64,000 nt of DNA from Chryseobacterium sp. FH1 (lineage in GTDB: Bacteria > Bacteroidota > Bacteroidia > Flavobacteriales > Weeksellaceae), in NCBI RefSeq assembly GCF_000735135.1, contig NZ_JPLZ01000006.1, positions 620,001 through 684,000 of the forward strand, in the 5' to 3' direction. A model generated the notes under the pieces. The model did no database searches. It saw only the letters and a program-made list of their open reading frames with translations, and was not told the DNA's origin. The position numbers were made by a program, and so were the translations under genes. Of the stretch, positions 45,219 to 53,596 are shown in pieces. Position 1 is the first letter of the stretch, and the number at the start of each line of letters is the position of its first letter.

Positions 45219-45662
45219 ATGAAATTCAATATTGTCAACGAAATTAAATTGAGCTACTCAAGAAAGGGAAATTGTGAGAGGTCTATATCGTCGTCATTGG
45301 ATGCGGTGGATGTTTTCAGGGAACATTTTGATTCGGAAGAAATGGACTATAGGGAATCATTCTTTGCGCTGTATCTGAATCAGGCGAACAAGGTTTTGGG
45401 TATTAAGAAAATATCGGAATGCGGAATTTCTTCAACATTGGTAGACGTGAGAATTATTATGCAGGCGGCTCTTCTTTGCAATGCTTCGGGGATCATTGTT
45501 GCCCACAATCATCCTTCGGGAAATTTGAAACCTTCTGGTTGTGATATTAAAATGACTGCACAGATCAAAGAGGCTGCGAAAATCCTGAGTCTATCGTTGC
45601 TGGATCATGTGATATTGACTTCGGATTCGAATTTTTCATTTGCTGCTGAAGGAATAATCTGA
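45219..45662 (+). CDS. JAB/RadC-type domain protein
   Basis: 147 residues of the RadC/MPN (JAMM-like) family. The motif HNHPSGNLKPSGCD supplies His96, His98 and Asp109, and an acidic residue near YRESFFALYL (Glu46) completes the metal site, so it should bind zinc. It is shorter than chromosomal RadC (about 220 residues) and lacks its helix-hairpin-helix part, as in copies carried on mobile elements. It precedes the DUF4099/DUF3945 gene by about 60 bases, a pairing seen on Bacteroidota conjugative elements. Molecular function unsettled. Confidence 0.88.
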   Translation: MKFNIVNEIKLSYSRKGNCERSISSSLDAVDVFREHFDSEEMDYRESFFALYLNQANKVLGIKKISECGISSTLVDVRIIMQAALLCNASGIIVAHNHPSGNLKPSGCDIKMTAQIKEAAKILSLSLLDHVILTSDSNFSFAAEGII

Positions 45663-45722
45663 GTAGTAAAATGATAAGCAATCAAAAATAATTAGGATTA
45701 AATAATATCTAAAATAATCATC

Positions 45723-47003
45723 ATGAACAAAATAGAAAATCATACAGCAATTTCAGAGGTCAGCACTTTATTGGTACTTCGTCACAGTAGCAATTCCATC
45801 GGAATTGTACAGGGCATCGAACACAACGGAAATCTCATAGACGTGCAGCCTGACCGTAATAAGGTAGACACAATAATGCGGATCGATTCGGCGGAGAATT
45901 CTTTTACGGACTTCTATTCAGATTTTTATCATCAGCTGAAAGATCCCTCTGAATATTCATTTTTTAAAGTGAGGGAATTCGAGGCGCACGATACAGCTAT
46001 AGATTTACAGGAGTACATTGATTGTTTATCGGAGGTTGAGAGACAAGATCTGAAAGCGGTTGAAGTTTCTATTGAGGCGGTAGAGTCCATCAGAAATAGG
46101 AAAACCGCTGACAGGGATTCTTCTGTTGTTAAGAATGGTTGTAACAACGGTTCATCTATGATTAGTAATCGTTCGCAATACCGCTATCAGATCGAAGATG
46201 TTCCGTGGAACACGATGGCTGAAATGGGTCTTGACAGGGAAAAATTGGAAGAGATTGGGGCGTTGGATGCTCTGTTGAAAGGCTATAAAACACCGATGCT
46301 GATCCCGATACTTTTTAATGATGGGGAAGTGGTAAGTCAGATTGATGCACGCTTACAGTTGAGGATTGACGATGATGGAGAATTGATTGTTAAAGTGCAT
46401 CGGGTTTGTAAGAAAGTGGATTTCAGAAAGAAGTTTAAGGGTCATAAGTTTACAAAAGAGGATAGGGTCAATCTTTTAAGTTCAGGGAATATGGGAAGAG
46501 TGGTGGATCTTATTGATACTGTGACAGGCGAGATAACTCCATCATTGATAAGTTTGGACAGGCTGACCAATGAGCTGATCTCTTTGAGGAAAGAGTTTGT
46601 AAGGATTCCTGATTTGCTTTGCGATGTGAGGTTAGATTCGGAACAGAAACAAATGCTTCGTGATGGAAAACCTTTGTTTATAGAAAATATGGTGTCGAAG
46701 AAAGGAAAGCTTTTTTCTGCGACGGTGCAGTTTAGTGCTGATAGGCAATGGGTGGAGTTTATGTTTGAGAGTAAATTTAGAAGTTCTGGTTTTAGAGAAG
46801 TGAATCATTCTGAAAGGGAAGTTCCTTCACATTTCAGAGGGATAAAGCTTCGTAGATGGCAGATGGATAAGCTGAAGGCAGGGGATGTGGCTTATATTAC
46901 GGGATTGGAGAGCAAAAAAGGGAAGAACTATCAAGGTTATATTAGCTATGATAAGTCGATAGGCAAGATTGTGTTTTCATTTAAGAATCCAAAGAAAAAA
47001 TAG
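45723..47003 (+). CDS. DUF4099/DUF3945 domain protein of mobile elements
   Basis: 426 residues. The N-terminal part (1-145) is unassigned. A DUF4099-like segment (about 150-235) contains VPWNTMAEMGLDREKLEEIG, then LLKGYKTPMLIPI. The C-terminal half carries a DUF3945-type motif (LRDGKPLFIENMVSKKGKLF) and a basic tail. Proteins with these domains are common on Bacteroidota conjugative transposons and plasmids, often near topoisomerase or mobilisation genes. With the JAB gene upstream it marks this stretch as part of an integrated element. No integrase or relaxase lies within the window. Confidence 0.82.
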   Translation: MNKIENHTAISEVSTLLVLRHSSNSIGIVQGIEHNGNLIDVQPDRNKVDTIMRIDSAENSFTDFYSDFYHQLKDPSEYSFFKVREFEAHDTAIDLQEYIDCLSEVERQDLKAVEVSIEAVESIRNRKTADRDSSVVKNGCNNGSSMISNRSQYRYQIEDVPWNTMAEMGLDREKLEEIGALDALLKGYKTPMLIPILFNDGEVVSQIDARLQLRIDDDGELIVKVHRVCKKVDFRKKFKGHKFTKEDRVNLLSSGNMGRVVDLIDTVTGEITPSLISLDRLTNELISLRKEFVRIPDLLCDVRLDSEQKQMLRDGKPLFIENMVSKKGKLFSATVQFSADRQWVEFMFESKFRSSGFREVNHSEREVPSHFRGIKLRRWQMDKLKAGDVAYITGLESKKGKNYQGYISYDKSIGKIVFSFKNPKKK

Positions 47004-47070
47004 GAAGTGCTTACGATGTTTTGAGACTCAAGAGGAAGGAAATAAGTAACTTTGAACATAATTTTTTATT

Positions 47071-47100
47071 AACCTGCAAGGTCTATTGACTTTGCAGGTT
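47071..47100. terminator. Hairpin after the DUF3945 gene
   Basis: AACCTGCAAGGTC and GACTTTGCAGGTT form a 13-bp stem with one G-U pair and a TATT loop. It lacks a clear T tail on either strand, so termination is likely but not certain. It lies between convergent genes. Confidence 0.6.
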
Positions 47101-47145
47101 ACTTTGTTCGAGTTTTAAAAGAAATGGCTGAATGAAAATCTGGCG

Positions 47146-47260
47146 GCAAAAATGCAATTCCTTCCTGTGGTCGGAAACGCATTTTTGCGGAAAATGGAGC
47201 AACCCCATTTCTAAAACATTGCCGGGTGGGGCTTTCCTATGTTTTTGAAAAAAGGTTGCG
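47146..47260. other. Strongly folding intergenic segment (possible structured RNA or element end)
   Basis: GCAAAAATGC (47146-47155) and GCATTTTTGC (47179-47188) are perfect inverted copies and enclose a second small stem (TTCC...GGAA). ACCCCA and TGGGGCT can pair further right, and TTGCGGAAA occurs twice. No open frame covers it. The base composition is more GC-rich than the surroundings. It may be a non-coding RNA, or the right end of the element that carries the JAB and DUF3945 genes. Confidence 0.45.
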
Positions 47261-47294
47261 GAAATTTAGAATTGAGGACTATAGCAATTGAATT

Positions 47295-49790
47295 TTAACT
47301 GTTTTCATTCTTCCTCATATATTTATTCTCAAAAAGTTCAGGAGAGATCCTGAAAGCAAGAGAGCTGTATGGATAGTGTTTTTGATCGACATTGATTGCA
47401 ATAACCAACGTGCCTTTCATACCTTCCATTTCGTCACAATATAAAATATCACTGATCATTTCATTCCTCTCATTTTTCAGACTGTCTGTATAACAATACA
47501 CAGCAATCGTGAACTGGCGCTTTTTTTCTGCGGTCTTCAGTAAGATCCAGTTATGCTTTTTCTCAGTCTTTCCGGTCAGGATTGCATTTGTCAATTGATC
47601 CTTCATTTTTGCAAGGACTATTTGATCTTCATATTTGACATTATGAAGCAGGTAGGAAATCGTAAGCCAGTTTTCCGGCTTTTTGCTTTCCAGTCTATTC
47701 AAGATATCTTTCCACCATGGGCTTCTACGGAGGAAAGGTTTAGTCACTTTTTCTTTATTAGCCGTTCCTATAATGTAATGGTCAAGTTCTTTAGATTTAA
47801 GGTCCATTTTAAAAAGTCCGTACTTTTCCTGATCCTCACCTAGATTAAAACCTTCATCCAGGTACCATGCCAGCAGATCCAATTCATCACCTATATACTC
47901 AATGTTTGATTCCAATTCCCTACGACGTTGCAGGTAATGTAGTTTTTCCGCGGTATTTGGAAGAAGGTCAAAAACCACTTCCAGATCTGTAAGACTTATG
48001 GAGGTGGCAAGATTCTCGATTTTTTTATTGGTGACACCTGCTCTTATCAATTGTTTAAGATTGGTGCTTGTCATTCCAAGGTGCGATAACGTAACACCTA
48101 ATGGAATAAAATAGCATAGTTCGGTAGAATTAAAATTATTGTTGGGGCCTTTTTTGACTTTTAGTGATAGGTCTCCCTTGTTTTCAGTCAGAAATTCAAT
48201 GAAACGAATTGCCTGTTCTGAGGGTTCTTCAATCAGTTCTTTCAAGGTTTTGAACAGGCGATCAGGTGCTCCCCGTTTTGCAGGAGGACTGACCATACCT
48301 GCTTTTGCTTCAATAACCAATGCGAACTGATCGATAATCACTAACAGGTCATTCTCATATATTTTTCCATCTTTTGCTTTCCATTTGCTGCCAGCAAAAA
48401 TTTTTGCTGTTGGAAAAGCTTTTCTGAAAAGTGATGAGATTTCCTCCTCAAGGTAACCTGCCCTTGCAATGTTATATTTCTCCCTCAGTTTTACATCGGC
48501 CGCGCATAAACCTTCAAGCAGACCGATGCTGAAATGCGTTAGTACAGTATACATTGTACTGAATACGGTATCATTTTCGGTAATCTGTATAAAAGGTTTT
48601 TCTTGTACGGGATTTCCAAGCAGAAAATGGTCTGTGTTATGTTTTTCAAGATCACCAAATTCAAAGCTTACCATTTTAAAAATTTGTTTTAACTTTTCTC
48701 CTGAAATGATACTCTGGGTATATGATTCCAGTGTTTTATAGTCAAAAGAGAATATATCTTCTAGATAAAAATCAGAATGCAGCAAAAACAGGGATTTCAG
48801 TTTATTGAGATTCTTGCCGCAATTTTCCCAGAACATTTTTTGCTTTTCTTTAGGCATTTTTTGAACAGGAAATAGCGATTCATAGGAATCAATAACTGTA
48901 CTGTAGCTTGCTTGTGTTAAGAATTGTCGGGTCTTAAGACCGTGTTGATTTATTTTGATTTCCACTTCCTGAGTCATGCGATAGAGCAGTTCCAAGAAAA
49001 TGACAGGATCAAATCCATGATGTTCCATAAAGGCATCACTGACCTTCCTTGCAAGATCCAATGTAACCTTTTTCATATTATGGTCATAGGACCAGTTTCT
49101 AACAGCGGTCGTCTGCATGATCATTTCTGTCCTTATCAAGTGGATGGGCATATCATCAATTGTCAGAACTGAATCCGGAAATTGCAGTTGTTTAGACCTA
49201 TACAGATCACCGATTTCCCTAAGACTATTCTTGAAATCCTGAACCTCTTGAGAAAAAGGATCTGCTTTGTAAGATCTTGGAAGAGTCAGTGAAAAAGCCT
49301 GCAATAATTCCTGGTAAAATGGTTGAAAGTCAATCTTTCCTGTTATGGCTTCTTCATCGTAGCCAGCGGGAGCTGTCAAAAAATAGTAAAAAGAAAATGC
49401 AAGGATCTTTGGCTGGTCGTATTTTCTGAACCATTCTTGGATACTTTTGTATTTATCAGGAAATTGTTCTGCAGCTTTTCTTCCTATCCCTTTGAGCATT
49501 TCCAGCCGCTCTTTAAATGTGTGAGGTAGCCCATCCTCAATCGAAGATTCAAAATATTTCATTTTGATGGGAGCCGGTGCGATATTACCAGTAAACTTAT
49601 GTTTGTCTGACAATAACAAAGCTTTTTGATTGGGTTGTACTTTTTGAGATTCCCTTTTACTTTTTTTCTTTTGTCGTGACATTTGGTTTGCGGTATTAAA
49701 ATAAAATTGAACTAAAGAACCCAGTTCTCTGCATTTCCCATCATCTGTACCTGTTTTTTTTCTTCTCCAAAAATTCTTTCTTCTCCTCAT
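47295..49790 (-). CDS. Large PD-(D/E)XK-type nuclease, 831 aa
   Basis: Not a named family to me, but the segment KIYENDLLVIIDQFALVIEA followed by KAG gives Asp481, Glu494 and Lys496 in the arrangement of a PD-(D/E)XK (NERD-like) nuclease core. Upstream is about 470 residues of helical sequence and downstream about 330 residues with mixed folds. The first 35 codons are very basic, and an internal ATG (MSRQKKKSKRESQK) at about 49685 could be the true start. It is the last gene of a minus-strand defence cluster, 39 bases after a membrane-protein gene, and probably degrades foreign nucleic acid. That role is inferred. Confidence 0.75.
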   Translation of the reverse strand: MRRRKNFWRRKKTGTDDGKCRELGSLVQFYFNTANQMSRQKKKSKRESQKVQPNQKALLLSDKHKFTGNIAPAPIKMKYFESSIEDGLPHTFKERLEMLKGIGRKAAEQFPDKYKSIQEWFRKYDQPKILAFSFYYFLTAPAGYDEEAITGKIDFQPFYQELLQAFSLTLPRSYKADPFSQEVQDFKNSLREIGDLYRSKQLQFPDSVLTIDDMPIHLIRTEMIMQTTAVRNWSYDHNMKKVTLDLARKVSDAFMEHHGFDPVIFLELLYRMTQEVEIKINQHGLKTRQFLTQASYSTVIDSYESLFPVQKMPKEKQKMFWENCGKNLNKLKSLFLLHSDFYLEDIFSFDYKTLESYTQSIISGEKLKQIFKMVSFEFGDLEKHNTDHFLLGNPVQEKPFIQITENDTVFSTMYTVLTHFSIGLLEGLCAADVKLREKYNIARAGYLEEEISSLFRKAFPTAKIFAGSKWKAKDGKIYENDLLVIIDQFALVIEAKAGMVSPPAKRGAPDRLFKTLKELIEEPSEQAIRFIEFLTENKGDLSLKVKKGPNNNFNSTELCYFIPLGVTLSHLGMTSTNLKQLIRAGVTNKKIENLATSISLTDLEVVFDLLPNTAEKLHYLQRRRELESNIEYIGDELDLLAWYLDEGFNLGEDQEKYGLFKMDLKSKELDHYIIGTANKEKVTKPFLRRSPWWKDILNRLESKKPENWLTISYLLHNVKYEDQIVLAKMKDQLTNAILTGKTEKKHNWILLKTAEKKRQFTIAVYCYTDSLKNERNEMISDILYCDEMEGMKGTLVIAINVDQKHYPYSSLAFRISPELFENKYMRKNENS

Positions 49791-49829
49791 TTTTCTTATA
49801 AATTTCAGCAGAGATTCTCTTAATCTCTT

Positions 49830-50396
49830 TCACTCAGTTCCTTTTTTGATGGTAAAAGGATGAAAAATATTAATGAATCCTGAAATTGTGATAAAGAAAA
49901 TAATAGTTTGTGCCCATATATTATTAGCTATAAAGTTGATCAGGGAATTTTCTTTGGCAATATTGAAAATGTAGAAAAGATATGAGAGAAAAAATGCCAG
50001 AGCGAATACGAAAATGGTGTATTTTCTCTCAAATAGAGCGATCTTGAATTTGTAAAGTCTGTCGTTGATCGGATGTTTGTTCATTAAAAATCTTAATACA
50101 AAGAATTTGAATGAGTTGACCTGAACTTCGTCATAAACGCCCTGATGTAAGAATTTGGTTATCGTGTTAGTGTCTTTATCCACTAGCATTGGCCAGTTGA
50201 TCAGAATGAATTTTTTACGACCTGTGTTTCTGAAATCGAGTGATGTTTTCCACCAAATACCATCGATCAGCGTTTCAGATGAATTATTATACCGTCCCCA
50301 ATCCTTCCAGAATTTATTATTTTCATTGTGTTTAGTCCTGATTCGGTATTTTCCGACACTAATCTTCACGGGCTTTGTATTTAAGATATTTATCAA
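49830..50396 (-). CDS. Two-helix membrane protein
   Basis: About 188 residues, not recognised. The start is uncertain: the frame opens with TTG after a stop, and no upstream ATG fits. A soluble N-terminal part of about 120 residues (KFWKDWGRYNNSSETLIDGI, WWKTSLDF) is followed by two transmembrane helices (about 126-147 and 160-179) and a short tail. The layout, soluble sensor then membrane helices, is that of many abortive-infection effectors. It lies between the GNAT and PD-(D/E)XK genes on the same strand and may form a pair with the latter. Confidence 0.6.
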   Translation of the reverse strand: MINILNTKPVKISVGKYRIRTKHNENNKFWKDWGRYNNSSETLIDGIWWKTSLDFRNTGRKKFILINWPMLVDKDTNTITKFLHQGVYDEVQVNSFKFFVLRFLMNKHPINDRLYKFKIALFERKYTIFVFALAFFLSYLFYIFNIAKENSLINFIANNIWAQTIIFFITISGFINIFHPFTIKKGTE

Positions 50397-50444
50397 ATAT
50401 ACCTAATTAATCATCCAGATTGATCTGTACATTTTAGTTTAGAA

Positions 50445-51272
50445 TCATTTGTTTTTGTATCTAACAACATATTCGCCATACAATTTATAACCTGCTTTTT
50501 TAAAAGATCTATTCGAGTATGGATTATAGCCATCGGTCATCAGGGAGCACTTTGTGCTCCCTGTGCCGAGAAGTCCTTTTGAAATTTCGTAGACCATAGA
50601 CGCACCAATGTTCTTCCCGCGCATATTTTTGTCAACATAAATAAATCCAATTAGGGGAAAATCAAAATCAGAAAAATTAACCTGAGCTATGGCTACAAGT
50701 TTACCATTGATGCTCCACTGATAAAGGTCATTGTTTTGGATTCCGCTCCAAGCGACGTGAATACCTTCTTTATCAATATTATTTTCTTCATAAAATTCAC
50801 TATTGAAATTATCAATGTACTCAGCTAAAAGTTGTATCTCATTGATATCAGCCATTTCCAGTTTGCCTTCAGCAGCAACAAAGTCAGGATCTATTGATTC
50901 TATATTATAATAACAGCGGTATTTAGTTTCTTCATAGGAAACATCGAACTTCTTAAAAAGATAATCTGTAGTATTTTTAGAACCGCTAAAAATGAAGCGT
51001 TTAAAATTTTCAAAACCGATTTCCTTCGCAAAGAAATCAAACAGCGCAACATTGTGGTTCAACGAATATGAGATAAACTCATCATCTTTCCAAAGACAAA
51101 ATAAATAATCATCATGGTCTTTGATGTATAAGAATCTTTCAAAAGGAATTTTATTATGTGCAACTTCTCTGATTGAATTTTCCAAGTGATAGTAATAAAA
51201 CGGATTATAGTCTTTTAATTTCTCAGTTAAATCAAAGTATTCCCGAAATGTTCTAAAATTATAAACTTCCAT
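50445..51272 (-). CDS. GNAT-family acetyltransferase
   Basis: 275 residues. The C-terminal domain (about 140-275) has the GNAT acetyl-CoA motif A, here GFIYVDKNMRGKNIGASMVY, and a closing NPYSNRSFKKAGYKLYGEYV, typical of N-acetyltransferases. The N-terminal 135 residues form a second, degenerate GNAT-like or unassigned module. It lies 25 bases after the RloB-type gene on the same strand. GNAT enzymes occur among defence genes as toxins or modifiers, but a role in AbiL-type defence is not established. It could also be a cargo gene. Confidence 0.82.
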   Translation of the reverse strand: MEVYNFRTFREYFDLTEKLKDYNPFYYYHLENSIREVAHNKIPFERFLYIKDHDDYLFCLWKDDEFISYSLNHNVALFDFFAKEIGFENFKRFIFSGSKNTTDYLFKKFDVSYEETKYRCYYNIESIDPDFVAAEGKLEMADINEIQLLAEYIDNFNSEFYEENNIDKEGIHVAWSGIQNNDLYQWSINGKLVAIAQVNFSDFDFPLIGFIYVDKNMRGKNIGASMVYEISKGLLGTGSTKCSLMTDGYNPYSNRSFKKAGYKLYGEYVVRYKNK

Positions 51273-51297
51273 GATGTATTTTTTTATTGTCTTGAAA

Positions 51298-52005
51298 TTA
51301 TGCGTTGTAGCTATACCAAGCTATCAAATCTCGCAGATGTTCTACCAATAAATGAACGTAAGTACAAGGATTGGCATCAATAGGACTTTTATTTCCGTGG
51401 TGGATCAACAATCTTTTAGCTCGTTTAATTGCAACTTTTTCATTGCCTATATCTATCACTGCATCGATAATATTGCTTTTACCGTGTTTATAGACAAAGT
51501 CATTGTAATGCTCCGAACTTTTAATCAGCTCTTCGAGTAATCTGTAAATTTCATCTCTAGGTAATTCGACATCCGGATCAACATCCGATAAGTGGAGGAG
51601 TAGCCACAACTCAAAAACCTCGTTGCTGAAAGCAATATTCATCTTTTCGCTTTCTGCTAATGCCCAAGCCTCATTAAAGCTAGCAAGTGTCTTTACATTT
51701 TTTCCTTCATCATCCCTGTCAAAAACGATCCAGACTTCATCTAAAGATTTTTTGATTTCCTCTGAAAGTTCGTCTCTTTCACTGATTGCTCTTGCTACAA
51801 TTCCCTTGGGTTTCAGACCCGTTCCAATTTCTTTCAGATATACGGTGTCGGCAGGAAATTCTTTTTTGATCTGACGGAAATAGTAGGGTTCGGTATTCTC
51901 ATCTTCACAAACAATGAGGATGAATTTTTTATAAATTTTGTGGCGTATTGGACGGCTGTCTTGTTCAACTGCCTTTTTTCTGTTTATTTTTCCTCCTCTA
52001 GCCAT
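51298..52005 (-). CDS. abiLii: RloB/AbiLii-type TOPRIM nuclease
   Basis: 235 residues of the RloB family, a TOPRIM-like fold. A basic start (MARGGKINRKKAVEQ) precedes the acidic motif ILIVCEDENTEPYYF, then VWIVFDRDDEGKN and the family signature SNEVFELWLLLHL. Later conserved points are a KHGKSNIID segment and basic ALIHH-like positions (KRAKRLLIHHGNKSPIDANP). RloB proteins are the effector half of AbiL defence with an AAA ATPase; here that ATPase is the overlapping upstream gene (22 bases). In AbiL the pair limits phage growth, probably by nucleic-acid cleavage on ATPase activation. Confidence 0.85.
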   Translation of the reverse strand: MARGGKINRKKAVEQDSRPIRHKIYKKFILIVCEDENTEPYYFRQIKKEFPADTVYLKEIGTGLKPKGIVARAISERDELSEEIKKSLDEVWIVFDRDDEGKNVKTLASFNEAWALAESEKMNIAFSNEVFELWLLLHLSDVDPDVELPRDEIYRLLEELIKSSEHYNDFVYKHGKSNIIDAVIDIGNEKVAIKRAKRLLIHHGNKSPIDANPCTYVHLLVEHLRDLIAWYSYNA

Positions 52006-53321
52006 TTCTTAGTTTTTATGGTTTGCAGAAATTCTCCTAAGGCCGGAATAGCACCATATCTCCCTTCAAAGTACCGTTTTTCCTTATCCGTATCAGGTCT
52101 TTCCTTTTCGGATCTGAATTCTCCATCTTTTTCTTCAAAATAAACAAAGTCAGATAAGGAGTATAGTTCAGTACTTTCCCATTTATTCTTTTGAGCAAAA
52201 CATATCTGGTCTCTTCTCAGTGTCGAGTAGCTCAAAAGGTTGGTGTCGTGGGTTGCAAAGATCAATTGGGCATTGTTTGGGTTATTCTCTTTATTTAAGA
52301 AAAGTTCTATGGTCTTTAAAGTCATGATGGGATGCATTGCGGCTTCAATTTCATCAATGATCAATACATTGCCATTGATCAATGCCCATAAGATGGGACC
52401 ACTCATCTTAAATGCCTTCTGTGTTCCTGCGGACTCGCGCTCATAAAAATCCCAATGGTAGGTGTCTCCAGAAAATTCTCCCTTTTTGTTGTAAATTTTA
52501 TGTACAGCATTAACCTGATAATCTTTAAATTCACCTTTTAGATATTTGAAAAAGGTTCTCCTATCACCTTGTCTGTGGCCGATATCGTCATTATCCCGTT
52601 CAGTAATCTGTATGTCGAATAGGCTGACACCAATATTGGTCAGGTAATCCCTAATTTTCTGCTCATATTCAGCGGAATTGTAAAGACTTACGGTATTTAG
52701 ATTCAGGTCATCTTCAGTGGTCAGTCCGTCCAGCATCGTAAAACCGGCAAACCATTGCATAATCATCTTTGCTTCTTCAATATTGAGGATGTCACAGGTA
52801 GACAAAAAGAGAGCATTGTCTCTTGTTGCTTCTATTGCAGCATTGATAAGTGATTTGGAGCCTCTGAAACCGGAGCTGACGTCGATAACGTCGAATTCTC
52901 TTTCAAAAACGATAACCTCTCTTCCTACACTTTTCCGAAAAAGCCACTCATTGACAATATGGGTTTCATTGAAATCCACACCGTAGCGATATCTTTCCTC
53001 ATTAATGATAAAAGATATTTCAAACTGGGTCGGTTTTTGTGCAGAGCCCTCCTTAAGCAAGAAAGGGTCGTAAGGTAACTTGGTCGTTGAATTTGAGCGT
53101 GCTGACCTATTGACAAGCTTATCCAGAAGACTCATTGCTTTTAGCAGGTTAGACTTCCCTCCTCCATTAGGACCATATAAAGACAAAGCATTTAGGGCCT
53201 GATGTTTACCTTCGTGGAGAATGTTTTCCACGTGTTCTCTCTGATTGGTTGCGGGAACAAGACTAATTATCTGTTCTTCACCAATTGATCTGTAGTTGGT
53301 GACTTTAAATTCTAGCAACAT
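51984..53321 (-). CDS. abiLi: RloA/AbiLi-type AAA ATPase
   Basis: 445 residues of the AAA_15/AAA_21 (SMC/OLD-like ABC ATPase) group. The N-terminus MLLEFKVTNYRSIGEEQIIS is typical, with Walker A at 50-57 (GPNGGGKS). LSLYGPNGGGKSNLL is preceded by a conserved beta strand, and the Walker B region is GNVLIIDEIEAAMHP (Asp323, Glu324). An H-loop (FATHDTNLL) follows, so the ATPase is complete. It overlaps the RloB gene by 22 bases. The ATPase senses infection and the RloB partner cuts; this two-gene layout matches AbiL. About 275 bases upstream hold no gene. Confidence 0.87.
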   Translation of the reverse strand: MLLEFKVTNYRSIGEEQIISLVPATNQREHVENILHEGKHQALNALSLYGPNGGGKSNLLKAMSLLDKLVNRSARSNSTTKLPYDPFLLKEGSAQKPTQFEISFIINEERYRYGVDFNETHIVNEWLFRKSVGREVIVFEREFDVIDVSSGFRGSKSLINAAIEATRDNALFLSTCDILNIEEAKMIMQWFAGFTMLDGLTTEDDLNLNTVSLYNSAEYEQKIRDYLTNIGVSLFDIQITERDNDDIGHRQGDRRTFFKYLKGEFKDYQVNAVHKIYNKKGEFSGDTYHWDFYERESAGTQKAFKMSGPILWALINGNVLIIDEIEAAMHPIMTLKTIELFLNKENNPNNAQLIFATHDTNLLSYSTLRRDQICFAQKNKWESTELYSLSDFVYFEEKDGEFRSEKERPDTDKEKRYFEGRYGAIPALGEFLQTIKTKKWLEEEK

Positions 53322-53596
53322 AATGTTTTATGTAATATTTCTACAAAAATACTAAAGTTCGTTGATATTTAATGTGTCAAATAATAAATATTTATCTTTT
53401 TTGATATAATAATTATCATTTGATGCTTGAGAAATAAACTGATGATAGAATTTATAGTTACGAAGATTTGAAGTTACAAGTTGTAAATTATTTATTGTTG
53501 ATGAAAAAGCAGTTGATTTAAATTTAGTAAAATCTATATTATTTTACAGTTCAACAGCAGGTCTTGTTGGAAATTTAATAAAGCTGTACATTTCTG

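Noticed and set aside
45219-47003. Complete integrative conjugative element
   Set aside because: The JAB/RadC and DUF3945 genes indicate one, but no integrase, relaxase, tra genes or attachment site is present in the window.
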